From Methylobacterium tardum (GTDB taxonomy: Bacteria; Pseudomonadota; Alphaproteobacteria; Rhizobiales; Beijerinckiaceae), in assembly GCF_023546765.1 (NCBI RefSeq), contig NZ_CP097484.1, forward strand, positions 4,409,501-4,473,500: 64,000 bases of DNA, in the 5' to 3' direction. Position 1 is the first letter of the stretch. Each line of letters begins with the position of its first letter. The notes beneath the pieces are model-generated. The model was given only the letters and a program-made list of their open reading frames with translations. It did not search any database and was not told the origin of the DNA. A program made the translations under genes and the position numbers. Below, one piece after another: positions 1-8,450 of the stretch.

Positions 1-60
1 GCCCTCAAGGCGGAGGGGCTGGAGGCCCTTGTCGCCGCCCCGCCGCCCCGCGAGGCGTGA
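1..60 (+). CDS. 3' end of an unidentified gene upstream of grpE
   Basis: The first 60 bases read in frame 1 as a short Ala/Pro-rich tail ending in TGA, with Ala-Pro-Pro-Pro-Arg-Glu-Ala as the last residues. It lies 88 bases upstream of grpE on the same strand. In many alphaproteobacteria the gene before grpE is the heat-shock repressor hrcA, but nothing in these 19 residues identifies it, so no product is assigned. Confidence 0.4.
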   Translation, partial: ALKAEGLEALVAAPPPREA

Positions 61-148
61 GCGCCGGGTTGATTTCGCCGCCCCCGGGCCAGATATCAGC
101 GCCGGCTCCGATTGCCCCGAACCACCCTGCCCTGACGACTGAAACACG

Positions 149-778
149 ATGACGAGCAACGACATGCCCCAGGATGACCAGCGCCAGACCACGGTCGAAG
201 CCGGTGCCGGCGCGGCCCAGGATACGGCGCCCACAGGTCAGGGCGCCGAGGCGGCCTCCGTCGATCCTGTCGCAGAGGCCCTGGCCCTGCTTACCGCCGA
301 GCGCGACGAGTTGAAGGACCGGATGCTGCGCACGCTCGCCGAGATGGAGAACCTGCGCCGCCGGACCGAGCGCGAGGTCGCGGATGCGCGCGCCTACGCG
401 GTCACGAACTTCGCCCGCGACGTGCTCAACGTCGCCGACAACATCCGCCGCGCCCTCGACAGCGTCCCGGCCGACGCGAAGGCCACGGCCGACGGCGCGC
501 TGAAAGGCCTGATCGACGGGATCGAGCTCACCGAGCGCGACCTCGGCAAGACCCTGGAGCGCCACGGGGTGAAGATCGTCGAGCCGCAGGGACAGAAGTT
601 CGACCCGAACCGGCATCAGGCCATGTTCGAGGTGCCGAACCCGGAGGTGCCGGCCGGCACCGTCGTCCAGGTCGTGCAGGCCGGCTACGTCATCGGGGAG
701 CGCGTGCTGCGTCCCGCCCTGGTCGGCGTCGCCAAGGGCGGCCCGAAGGCGGCCGCCAACCCGGCCGACGCCGCCTGA
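149..778 (+). CDS. grpE: Nucleotide exchange factor GrpE (DnaK co-chaperone)
   Basis: A 209-residue GrpE. In this family the protein acts as a cytoplasmic homodimer that releases ADP from DnaK during protein refolding. An acidic, poorly conserved N-terminus (about 1-45) precedes a long helical segment (about 48-90, with [22 protein letters not shown]), which is the GrpE dimerisation coiled coil. The compact beta-domain follows (about 130-195), containing [16 protein letters not shown] and the terminal [19 protein letters not shown] signature. The length is normal for the family. The ATG at 149 gives the full N-terminus. The next gene downstream is on the opposite strand, so grpE is the last gene of its unit. 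A GTTGATT...CCAGATATC arrangement at about 67-95 could be part of a heat-shock promoter, but this is weak. Confidence 0.97.
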   Translation: MTSNDMPQDDQRQTTVEAGAGAAQDTAPTGQGAEAASVDPVAEALALLTAERDELKDRMLRTLAEMENLRRRTEREVADARAYAVTNFARDVLNVADNIRRALDSVPADAKATADGALKGLIDGIELTERDLGKTLERHGVKIVEPQGQKFDPNRHQAMFEVPNPEVPAGTVVQVVQAGYVIGERVLRPALVGVAKGGPKAAANPADAA

Positions 779-810
779 TCGCGATCACCTGACCGAAACC
801 GCGGCGCTCC

Positions 811-1189
811 CTACTGGCAGGGCAGCGCCGTGGCGAAGCTCGCGATGAACTGCGCCGTCTGGCGGGTCTGGGCCGGCGCCCGCGGATCGCGCGCCACCGT
901 GGCCCGCCTCGACCTCGAGGCGCCGATTGCAGGCACAGCTCGTCAGGATGCCCGAAGCCGGGTCGGTCGAGCAGGCGTCGTGATGCGCGCAGGCGAGATC
1001 CAGCGCGTCGATCGGCGCATAGCCGGGGCCGCGGTTCCCCGGCCCGCAATAGTTCCCGTAGATCAGGATCGCGCCTCGGCCGGATGCGCTCGGCGGAACG
1101 ATCTCCTGTGCCCGCGCGCCCGCGGCACAGGCTGCGAGTCCAAGGACGAGAACGGCCAACTTGGTGAAGGTCGGGCTGGGAGCGATCAT
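811..1189 (-). pseudogene. Secreted phospholipase A2-like protein, frameshifted
   Basis: The N-terminal part has a cleavable signal peptide (about 1-27, ending in AAGARA). It is followed by a phospholipase A2 active-site region: YGNYCGPGNRGPGY matches the calcium-binding loop and DLACAHHDAC the catalytic His-Asp motif, with a further CAC downstream. The uninterrupted frame runs to 785, but its last 45 residues are unlike any folded protein. Moving one base at the GGCCC run (901-905) restores a plausible end, with TVARDPRAPAQTRQTAQFI and a final CQ before a TAG at 811-813. One extra base near 904 has therefore probably broken the frame. The gene converges on grpE. PLA2-like hydrolases cleave the sn-2 acyl chain of phospholipids; activity here is inferred from motifs only. 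Confidence 0.7.
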
Positions 1190-1368
1190 GGCCGATCCTG
1201 TCGGAAATGTCTCCTGACACCGCGCGGCGACACCCGTGCGGCATCCGGCCCCGACGACCCGAACCAGCCGTGGACGCGATCGACCGGCCGAAGGATTCGC
1301 GGAGCCGAATGCCGGGCATAGCGCCTCACCACGGCCAAGCCGTCAAGGTCCGCCGCAGCTAATATTGA

Positions 1369-2106
1369 CTAGAATCGGTAATTCACCCCAGCCCTGACCA
1401 GAGCAAACCCTGAATCCTGTTTGCCGGCACCGTAATACGCCGGAACGCTGGCATTGTAATATGTCGATCCAGTGAAGCCACGACCGAGATGGATGTACAG
1501 CGCCTCCACTTTGGCGGAGAGTTTCTCGGTGAAGGCATACTCGATGCCGCCGCCCGCCGCGTAGCCGGTCCGATCGGTTCCGGGCAGGGTGTAAGGGTAG
1601 GACGCCGCGGAGGACGTGCGGGAACCGCCGCCATACGCGAAGCCGCCGGTTCCGTAGACGAGCACGCGGTCGAAGGCGTAGCCGAGCCGGCCACGGACGG
1701 TGCCGAAGTAGTCCAGGCTCGGCCGGACGCTGTAATACGGCGTCGTGCCGAGATAGGCGGCGTCCGCCTTGGCAAAGGACGTCCCCTGGATGTCGGTCTC
1801 GAAGCCGAGCACGAAGCCGGAGCCCGGCGTGAACTGGTAATTGTACCCGATCTGCCCGCCACCGGCGAAGCCGCCGGAGCTCTTGCCGCCGGTCACGGTG
1901 CCGTAGGTCGGGTCGGTGAAGCCGCTGCTGTCGGTGCGGAAGGCGTAGCCGGCATTCAGACCGGCGTAGAACCCTGTCCAGGTGAAGACCGGCAGCGGCG
2001 GCGGAGATGGCGGCGGCGCGCGGCGCGGCAGATCCGCGGCCTGCGCACTGGACGCGAGGCAGCCTGCTGCGGCGCCGAGGAGCGCGGCGCGGAACGATGT
2101 CGTCAT
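1369..2106 (-). CDS. Outer membrane beta-barrel protein, Omp25/31 (RopB) family
   Basis: A 245-residue small outer-membrane barrel. The start chosen at 2106 gives a clean signal peptide (MTTSFRAALLGAAAGCLASS, cleaved after AQA). A Pro-rich linker follows, then WTGFYAGLNAGYAF, the hallmark first strand of Omp25/31 porin-like proteins. Alternating hydrophobic strands fill the rest, and the chain ends in VNYRF; the terminal Phe is the usual signal for Bam-dependent insertion. A longer open frame to 2145 would put 13 residues before the signal peptide and is rejected. Members of this family are abundant structural proteins of rhizobial and Brucella outer membranes. No specific transport role can be inferred. 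It reads in the same direction as the small genes at 2142-2515. Confidence 0.9.
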   Translation of the reverse strand: MTTSFRAALLGAAAGCLASSAQAADLPRRAPPPSPPPLPVFTWTGFYAGLNAGYAFRTDSSGFTDPTYGTVTGGKSSGGFAGGGQIGYNYQFTPGSGFVLGFETDIQGTSFAKADAAYLGTTPYYSVRPSLDYFGTVRGRLGYAFDRVLVYGTGGFAYGGGSRTSSAASYPYTLPGTDRTGYAAGGGIEYAFTEKLSAKVEALYIHLGRGFTGSTYYNASVPAYYGAGKQDSGFALVRAGVNYRF

Positions 2107-2141
2107 GGAGGTCTCGTGCGTGGGGCGGCCGAGCCGCGGGG

Positions 2142-2276
2142 TCACAGGGCCAGCAGGAGCAGGCCGACGACGGTCACGGAGAGGATCAGGCAGAGCGCCA
2201 GATCGAGGATCGGGCCTCCGCCGCAGTTGGGCGGCGGACGCACCCGGTCCCGGCCCGTCCCGGACAGGGCGATCAC
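2142..2276 (-). CDS. Small single-span membrane protein (44 aa)
   Basis: A 44-residue frame starting with GTG at 2276, whose GTGA overlaps the stop of the upstream gene (2273-2275). That is a typical translational-coupling arrangement. The N-terminal half is polar with RPPPNCGGG. The C-terminal half, LDLALCLILSVTVVGLLLLAL, is a strong transmembrane helix ending at the C-terminus. No family is recognised. It may be tail-anchored in the inner membrane. The coupling and the helix are the support; coding status would need homologues. Confidence 0.5.
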   Translation of the reverse strand: MIALSGTGRDRVRPPPNCGGGPILDLALCLILSVTVVGLLLLAL

Positions 2277-2515
2277 GACCGGATCTCCCCGGGCCGAACG
2301 GAGGTTGCGGCGGTCCGCATGGCCCGCAGGGCCCGCGCGGGCGTGACGGTGACGGTACCCGAGGGTACCGCCGCCCCGTCTGAGGGGGTGACGGGAGCGG
2401 CGGCCTGCGGCGCCTTCGGTCCGATGCCGCGGTGGACCGTATCCGCGACAGCGATCCCGATGGCGGGCAGCGCGAGGGCGGCGAGGACGCAGGCGATGCG
2501 TCCGAGCCGCGGCAT
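2273..2515 (-). CDS. Small secreted protein of unknown function (80 aa)
   Basis: The ATG at 2515 gives an 80-residue protein with an N-terminal signal sequence (MPRLGRIACVLAALALPAIG, cleaved near VAD). A Pro/Ala/Thr-rich mature part includes GAAVPSGTVTVTPARALRAM. No known domain is visible. A longer frame starting at 2644 would run through the palindromic control region, so the internal start is preferred. It is probably co-transcribed with the coupled 44-residue membrane protein downstream, and is divergent from the DUF6502 gene. Confidence 0.55.
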   Translation of the reverse strand: MPRLGRIACVLAALALPAIGIAVADTVHRGIGPKAPQAAAPVTPSDGAAVPSGTVTVTPARALRAMRTAATSVRPGEIRS

Positions 2516-2625
2516 GGGGTTGGCCTGTTGGCTTCGGCAGGTGGACGCCGAAGTGAGCGTGAGAGGCGGCAGCGCGTCGGCGACGAGTCTGCGGGGATCC
2601 ATCGTCATCGGCGCGCTGCTGTGCT

Positions 2626-2732
2626 TCGTGGGAAACTTGACCACACAATTCGATTACGTGTGCAAATTTCCCACGTCAATTTGGAAAGCGCACATCGATG
2701 TGCGGATCCGCACGTTGTGGGATTGTCTCCCA
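2626..2732. promoter_or_regulatory. Palindrome-rich divergent control region
   Basis: Four dyads lie between the divergent genes starting at 2515 and 2758. First, CGTGGGAAA (2626-2634) pairs with TTTCCCACG (2666-2674), with an inner CACAC (2641-2645) / GTGTG (2657-2661) on nearly the same centre. Second, GCACATCGATGTGC (2689-2702) is a perfect palindrome. Third, GCGGATCCGC (2701-2710) is a perfect palindrome that shares two bases with the second. Fourth, GTGGGATTGTCTCCCAC (2716-2732). The half-site GTGGGA occurs four times in two inverted pairs, as expected for operators of a dimeric repressor or activator. The binding protein is unknown. Confidence 0.6.
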
Positions 2733-2757
2733 CGGCACATGCGCTAACGATGAGCCC

Positions 2758-3602
2758 ATGTCCGAGTCTGCCGATCCCCCGCGCGAGGGCGCCAGTCTGC
2801 ACGCGCCCTTGGCGCGGCTCCTGCGCCCGCTCGTGCGCCTGCTGGTGGCGCGCGGCATCACCTTCCCGGCGCTCACGGATCTGCTGCGCGAGCTCTACGT
2901 GAACGTCGCCGAGTACGATTTTGCCCTCGCCGGCAAGGAGCAGACGGACAGCCGCGTCTCCCTCCTTACCGGCATTCACCGGAAGGAAGTGCGGCGACTG
3001 CGCGGTGCCGGCGCCCCGGTCAGCGCCGTGCCGGCCGTCGTCTCGCGCACGAGCCGCATCATTGCCCGCTGGATCGCCGACCCGGCTTTCACCGATCCGC
3101 AGGGTCATCCCCTGCCGCTGCCGCGAACCGCCGAGGGCAGCGCGTCCTCCTTCGAGATCCTGGTCTCGGGCATCACCCGGGACGTGCGGCCGCGCGCCGT
3201 CCTCGGCGAATGGCTCGACCGCGGCCTCGCCTTCACGGACGCGCAGGACCGGATCGTGCTGGCGGAGGCGGCCTACGTGCCGCGGGGCGACGGTGCGGAG
3301 GGGCCGCAGCTCTACTATTTCGGCCGCAACCTGCACGACCACATCGCGGCCGCCGTGGCCAATATCGTCGGCGACAGGCCGCGCTTCCTGGAGCGCGCCG
3401 TCCACTACGACGGGCTCTCCAAGGACCTCGCGATCAAACTCGAGGCGCGGGCGCGCGAGATCGCCATGGAGGCCCTGCAGCAGGCCAACCGGGAAGCGCA
3501 CGCCGCCTGCCAGACCGATCCGGGCGGCGATCACCGCTGGAATTTCGGGCTCTACATCTACACGGAGGCCGCAGCGTCGGCGCCCCCACGGACGGGCGCT
3601 GA
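2758..3602 (+). CDS. DUF6502 family protein, probable C-terminal frameshift
   Basis: A predicted cytoplasmic protein of about 280 residues with the features of DUF6502. These are an N-terminal helical region (APLARLLRPLVRLLVARGIT), a winged-helix-like part (LLTGIHRKEVRRLRG), and the C-terminal signature ending in WNFGLYIYTE. The start at 2758 follows the palindromic promoter. As written, the frame continues to 4014, far into the next gene, and turns into Arg/Pro-rich nonsense. One added C in the CCCCC run at 3583-3587 would give a stop at 3600-3602, just before the ribosome site of the DUF5666 gene. That is the likely true end. Function is unknown; the winged-helix look would fit a regulator. 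Confidence 0.75.
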
Positions 3603-3613
3603 GGAGCCGGCCG

Positions 3614-4929
3614 GTGCGATCCTTGCCGAACCGCCGGTTCGTCCTCCGCCTGCTCGCGGGCGCCGCAGCCCTGCGCCCGGGTGCCGTCCGCCCGCAGGAG
3701 GCCCCACGCGACCAGGGCATCGGCGGCACCGGCATGATGAGGACCGACGAGCCGCGCAACGGCTCGCTGGGGGAAGGCGACCGGGGCATCGGCGGCACCG
3801 GCGTGATCGGGACAATCCGCCGCTTCGGCTCGATCATCGTCAACGGCCTGCGCATCGCCTACCCGCCCGGGGTCGAGGTCCGGATCGACGGCGAGGTCGG
3901 GACGGCGGCCGATCTGAAGATCGGTCATGTCGTCCATGTGGTCGCGCGACCCGACGGCGGCGGCCTCGCCACGCGCCGGATCGACGTGACGAGCGAGGTG
4001 GTGGGGCGGGTTGAGTCGGTCTCGCCGGGACGAATGATCGTGCTCGGGCAGCGGGTCTCCACCGCGGGTCTGACCGGCACCTGGCAGCCGGGCGCCCGGG
4101 TCGCGGTGAGCGGCCTGCGGCGGCCTGACGGCGTAATCGTCGCCAGCCTGATCGAGCCGCGCACGTCCGAACCGGATCGCGTCGCCGGGCCGGTACAGCG
4201 CGACGCTGGAGGTGCCCTCACTATCGGAGCCCTGCGCCTGACGGACGCGGAGGCGCTGCCGCTGGGCAGACGCGCCCTGGTGACCGGCACCGAAGCGGAC
4301 GGCGCGCTGCGCGTGACGAACGCCGCGCAGGTCGGGCTGCCGTTTCCGCCGGGCCTGAAGCAGGTCTCCATCGAAGCCTATATCGGCCGGACCGGCTCGC
4401 GCCTGGATGTCGGCTCGGGCTACGCCGTCGCGGGCCATCCGAACGTCCAGGTGCCGCGTACGGGGAGCGCGCGGGCCGTGCTGACCGCGACCATCGCGCG
4501 GGACGGCGATCTGACCGTCGAGCGGCTGCAGATCGAGAACCGTATCGCGCCCGAGCCTCCGCAACCGGATACGCCCCGGTTCGAGCGGGAGCGCGACCGG
4601 CTCGACCTACGCAACCTGCCCGACGAGATGCCCGGCCGCTTCGGCGCCGAGCCCGGCGGTCGGCAGGGCGGTCCGGTCGGGATCGGCGAGCCGCACGGCC
4701 CCGCGATCGACACGCGGCCGGGGGCGCGGTCGTCCCCGGCGCGGACGGCGCTGATGGATTCAGGGCGCCCCGCGGCGGCTTCGGCGGCGCGCCGCCGGCA
4801 GGTCCCGGAGCGTTCCCGGTCGGCCCGGGCGGTTTCGGCGGTCCGCCCGGGGGGCACGGCCCTGGCCCCGGCGGAGGGGGATTTGGCGGAGCCGGCGGCT
4901 TCGGCGGCCCGGGCGGAGGCCGGCGCTAG
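3614..4929 (+). CDS. DUF5666 domain-containing secreted protein, frameshifted near its Gly-rich tail
   Basis: The GTG start at 3614 has GAGGAG eight bases upstream and gives an Arg-rich signal sequence (RSLPNRRFVLRLLAGAAAL). A short repeat follows in which GIGGTG occurs twice. Several DUF5666 beta-barrel modules then occupy about residues 60-300 (for example ADLKIGHVVHVVARPDGGG and VSGLRRPDGVIVASLIEPR). The frame as written runs to 5095, into the ada gene. Adding one G at the G run 4720-4724 instead gives a Gly-rich low-complexity tail (repeated GGFGG) ending Gly-Gly-Gly-Arg-Arg at TAG 4927-4929. The corrected protein is about 438 residues. Probably periplasmic or surface-located; function unknown. 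Its tight spacing after the DUF6502 gene suggests an operon. Confidence 0.7.
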
Positions 4930-5034
4930 AAGCACGATCGTCCTTGCGCACCCCGCGAAGCCATCCCGTGTCGCGCGGCGCTTACCGCGGTCGCGTCGCC
5001 CTGTCTCGCTGCGCTGCGCGGGCCATGACCGGCC

Positions 5035-6102
5035 TCAGCAGCCCTCGGTCTCGCGGGCGAGCAGGGCGCGCTTGCGCGTGACGCCCCAGCGGTAACCCGA
5101 CAGGGCACCATCCGAGCGAACCACCCGGTGACAGGGAATCGCGACCGCAATGGGGTTTGCGCCGCAAGCCTGGGCGACGGCCCGCATCGCGGCCGGCGCG
5201 CCGATAGCGCGGGCGATCTCGGCGTAGCTCGCCGTCGCGCCGACGGGGATCTTCCTCAGCGCCTCCCAGACCCGTTGCTGAAAGGCGGTGCCGCGGATGT
5301 CGAGCGGCAGATCGAGCCCGCCGCCCGGCGCTTCGACAAGGCCGATGACCCGCGCCATCCAGGTCTCGAAGTCCGGATCGCCACCCTCGATCTCCGCTCC
5401 CGGGAAGCGATCCTGGAGATCCCGCGCCAGGGCGTCGGGTTCGTCCCCGAGCAGGATCGCGCAGACGCCCGCCTCGGTGGCGGCGACGAGAATCGCCCCG
5501 AGGGAGCAGGCCCCGATGCCGAACCGCATGTGGATGCCGGCAGCGCCCTTTCGATAGAGGTCGGGCGCCATGCCGAGGCGCGGAGCGCCCCCGGCATAGA
5601 ACCGGCTCGCGGTGCTGTAGCCGACCTCGTAGAGCGCCTCCGTCACCGTTTCGGCGCCCGGCAGCCGGGCCGTGAGAGCCGCGGCGCGGCAGGAGGCGGC
5701 GTAGGCTTTCGGGGTGACGCCCGTGGCGGCCTTGAAGATGCGGTGGAAGTGGAAGGCGCTCAGGCCGGCGACACGGGCGAGTTCCGCGAGCGGCGGCATC
5801 GTCTCGGCCGCCTCGATGGCGCGGCAGGCCCGGGCCACCGCCTCGGCGCGGCGCTCGGCCAGCCCGGCCTCGTTCGGCCGGCAACGCCGGCAGGGCCGGA
5901 AGCCGGCGGCCTCCGCTTGCTCACAGGTCGCGTGGAAGCTCACATTCTCCGGCCGCGCCGCCCGGGACGCGCAGCTCGGACGGCAATACACGCCCGTGGT
6001 GCGGACCGCGTACACGAAGGTGCCGTCCGCCCGCCCGTCGCGATCGGTCACGGCGGCCCAGCGGACGGCCTCGGCGGTGTCGATCGGCGGGCGGTTGGTC
6101 AT
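5035..6102 (-). CDS. ada: Bifunctional DNA repair methyltransferase and transcriptional regulator Ada
   Basis: A 355-residue protein with the full Ada layout. An N-terminal zinc domain carries GVYCRPSC (methyl-phosphotriester acceptor Cys) and FRPCRRCRP. An AraC-type helix-turn-helix follows (about residues 80-170, with LARVAGLSAFHFHRIFKAATG). The C-terminal O6-methylguanine-DNA methyltransferase domain contains the active-site PCHRVV. In this family, methylation of the first Cys turns the protein into an activator of the adaptive response. The start at 6102 is preferred over the upstream 6201 because it places the conserved domain at a normal distance from the N-terminus. It converges with the DUF5666 gene and stands alone. 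Confidence 0.95.
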   Translation of the reverse strand: MTNRPPIDTAEAVRWAAVTDRDGRADGTFVYAVRTTGVYCRPSCASRAARPENVSFHATCEQAEAAGFRPCRRCRPNEAGLAERRAEAVARACRAIEAAETMPPLAELARVAGLSAFHFHRIFKAATGVTPKAYAASCRAAALTARLPGAETVTEALYEVGYSTASRFYAGGAPRLGMAPDLYRKGAAGIHMRFGIGACSLGAILVAATEAGVCAILLGDEPDALARDLQDRFPGAEIEGGDPDFETWMARVIGLVEAPGGGLDLPLDIRGTAFQQRVWEALRKIPVGATASYAEIARAIGAPAAMRAVAQACGANPIAVAIPCHRVVRSDGALSGYRWGVTRKRALLARETEGC

Positions 6103-6286
6103 GGCGACGGCACTATGCGTCTTGGCGTCGGCGATGGGGAGGGGCATGACGGAACCTGACGGGCCGGAGAGGACGTTCGCGCCACTCTGCCCGCCTGCCA
6201 TAAGTCCGGCATCCCGCTCCTTGCTGTCGAATCCGCCGTCCGCGGCGGAAGCAGCCTGAGCGGCCGATCAGTCTCACGAGTGCGCC

Positions 6287-7273
6287 ATGGCTTCGAGCAC
6301 GCCCGACCACATCCATGTCGGCAAGGACGGGTGGCTGTTCCTCAAGACCGGGACCAACGACGTCCTTGGCCAGTACGAAAGGCCGGAGGAGACCACCGAG
6401 CTTGTCTGGCAATGGCGGAGTCTCTTGGCGACCCGCGAGCGGCGGCTGCGGGCCATGGGTATCCTGTACCGGCACGTGGTCGCGCCGGAGAAGCTGATGA
6501 TCTACGACCACCGGCTCGACGGCATCACGATCCGGCCGACCGCGTCGCCGGCTTACCGGCTGCTCAACAGCGAGCCGCCGCTGGTCGGCCGTCGCGGGCC
6601 TCTCGGCGTCTATACCGCGTGGCGTCGGCGGAAGCGCTGGCGCGAGACCTGCATCGATCTGGTGACGCCGATGCGCGCCCAGCGCGATCTGTCCGACCTC
6701 TATTGCCGGACCGATACCCACTGGTCTCCCGACGGCTGCTACCTCGCCTACGCGGAGATCTGCCGGGCGCTGGGGGCCGAGCCCCGGGCCGATCTCCGGG
6801 ACCGGCCCTCCTTCGAGTCCGATCATGATGGCGACCTGGGGAGCGCATTCGATCCGCCCCGCCGGGCGCGCTCACGCACCGTCCTGATGCAGCAGGACGC
6901 GGTGCGGACCTATGGCAGCCCGATCGTCGAGGCCCGGGAGAAGGCCGGCCTCCTGCACACCCTGCATGTCGGCGCGCATGTGGTCTACGGCAACGCCAAG
7001 GCGACCGACCCGCGCCGTCTGGCGCTGTTCGGCGATTCCTTCTCGCACGTCATGCCGTACATGCTGACGATCATGCTGGCCGAGACGTTCCGCGAGGTAC
7101 ACTTCATTTGGAGCACCTCGCTCGACTGGCCCTATATCGAGCGCGTCAGGCCCGACATCGTGCTGACCGAAGTGGCCGAGCGCTTCATGGTCCAGCTGCC
7201 CGACGACACCTTCTCGGTGGAACGCTACGCGCAGGACCGCTTCGGCACCGAACTCGCGGCCGCGGGTGCCTGA
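6287..7273 (+). CDS. AlgX/AlgJ-like SGNH-fold acetyltransferase/hydrolase
   Basis: A 328-residue protein starting GKDGWLFL, a sequence common in the AlgX/AlgJ family. The catalytic elements are visible: LYCRTDTHWSPDGCYLAY carries the Asp-x-His pair of this family and LFGDSFSHV the nucleophilic Ser of SGNH enzymes. Alginate and related AlgX/AlgJ proteins move acetyl groups to exopolysaccharide in the periplasm. No signal peptide or membrane anchor is seen here, so either the start is wrong or the protein acts in the cytoplasm. There are no polysaccharide biosynthesis genes next to it. The substrate is unknown. The gene is followed by a dispersed intergenic repeat. Confidence 0.75.
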   Translation: MASSTPDHIHVGKDGWLFLKTGTNDVLGQYERPEETTELVWQWRSLLATRERRLRAMGILYRHVVAPEKLMIYDHRLDGITIRPTASPAYRLLNSEPPLVGRRGPLGVYTAWRRRKRWRETCIDLVTPMRAQRDLSDLYCRTDTHWSPDGCYLAYAEICRALGAEPRADLRDRPSFESDHDGDLGSAFDPPRRARSRTVLMQQDAVRTYGSPIVEAREKAGLLHTLHVGAHVVYGNAKATDPRRLALFGDSFSHVMPYMLTIMLAETFREVHFIWSTSLDWPYIERVRPDIVLTEVAERFMVQLPDDTFSVERYAQDRFGTELAAAGA

Positions 7274-7320
7274 GCGCCGGACGTAAGCTTCACGAACGTC
7301 TCGCGTCCCGGCGCGGGAGC

Positions 7321-7461
7321 CCCGTCATTCCGGGACTGCGCAGCAGGGCCCGGAATCCAGATCCGCGCTGTGGTCCAGCCTGGCTCCGTCAGCGTCTCTG
7401 GATTACCCGCCTCCGTCGTACCCCTTCGGGTCCGGGCTCGCCCACGGCGCCCCGGAATGAC
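7321..7461. repeat. Dispersed intergenic palindromic repeat, family A, copy 1
   Basis: Begins CCCGTCATTCCGGGAC and ends CCCCGGAATGACCG, with inner CCGGAATCCAGA and TCTGGATTACC arms, so the unit can fold into a long imperfect hairpin. The first 46 bases are nearly identical to those of the copy at 36251, and a diverged copy lies at 57957. This copy lies between the convergent AlgX-like and YebC-family genes, where it could also help end transcription. Confidence 0.8.
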
Positions 7462-7508
7462 CGTGCGTTCGCCTTACGGACGGCAAGACCCGGGAGAGCG
7501 AACGCCTC

Positions 7509-8255
7509 TTACGCCTGCAGCTTTGCCACCAGCGCGTCCGACAAGGCGAAGTTGACGTAGACGTTCTGGACGTCGTCCTGGTCCTCGATCACCTCGGCGA
7601 GGCGGATCAGCTTCTCGCCGGTCTCGTCGTCCACATCGATCGTGTTCTGCGCCTTCCAGATCAGGCCGGTGCGGCTCGGCTCGCCGAAACGGGCCTCCAG
7701 CGCCTTGGCGACCTCGCCGTAGGAATCCTGGGCGCAGATCACCTCGTGCCCGTCCTCACCGGAGCTGACATCGTCGGCGCCGGCCTCGATCGCGGCCTCC
7801 AGCATCGTGTCGGCATCGGCCACGGCGGCCGGGTAGGCGATCACGCCGACGCGGTCGAACATGAAGGCGACGGCCCCGGTCTCGGCCAGGCTCCCGCCGG
7901 ACTTGGTGAAGGCCGAACGCACGTCCGAGGCGGTGCGGTTGCGGTTGTCGGTCTGCGCCTCGACGATCAACGCGGCCCCGCCCGGCCCATAGCCCTCGTA
8001 GCGGATGTCCTCGTAATTCTCGCCGTCGGCACCCGCGGCCTTCTTGATGGCGCGCTCGATATTGTCCTTGGGCATATTCTCGGCGCGGGCCGCCAGGATC
8101 GCCGCCCGCAGCCGCGGGTTCATCGCCGGGTCGGGCGTGCCGAGCTTGGCCGCCACGGTGATCTCGCGAGCGAGCTTGCCGAACACCTTCGAGCGGACCG
8201 CGTCCACCCGGCCCTTCCGGTGCATGATGTTCTTGAACTGCGAATGGCCTGCCAT
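7509..8255 (-). CDS. yebC: YebC/PmpR-family transcriptional or translational regulator
   Basis: A 248-residue protein that matches the YebC family along its whole length. It has the N-terminal [19 protein letters not shown], the conserved [18 protein letters not shown], and the middle domain [23 protein letters not shown]. Family members bind DNA as regulators, and recent work on some members also shows help for ribosomes stalled on proline-rich stretches; which applies here is not visible. Length and start are standard. In many genomes yebC lies next to ruvC-ruvA-ruvB, which are absent here. Divergent from the SDR gene, with about 195 bases between them. Confidence 0.95.
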   Translation of the reverse strand: MAGHSQFKNIMHRKGRVDAVRSKVFGKLAREITVAAKLGTPDPAMNPRLRAAILAARAENMPKDNIERAIKKAAGADGENYEDIRYEGYGPGGAALIVEAQTDNRNRTASDVRSAFTKSGGSLAETGAVAFMFDRVGVIAYPAAVADADTMLEAAIEAGADDVSSGEDGHEVICAQDSYGEVAKALEARFGEPSRTGLIWKAQNTIDVDDETGEKLIRLAEVIEDQDDVQNVYVNFALSDALVAKLQA

Positions 8256-8450
8256 GACGGTTCAGACTTTTGTTCGTTGGCGAGGGCGGGCGTCCGGGAC
8301 CCCGCCGTCGCGGCTGTGAGGTCGCCGCGTTATAGGCCGCCGCCTTCCGGCGAAGCAACGCGGCCGCTCACGGAGGCGGCATCGGATTGCAGCGGAAAGA
8401 TTGCCGCGTCCGGGCGTTGCCGCAGGGATTTTCGCGCAGCTGGATGTTGG

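Noticed and set aside
3603..4014. Extension of the DUF6502 frame to 4014
   Set aside because: It turns Arg/Pro-rich and overlaps the DUF5666 gene, which has its own ribosome site. A one-base indel in a C run explains it better.
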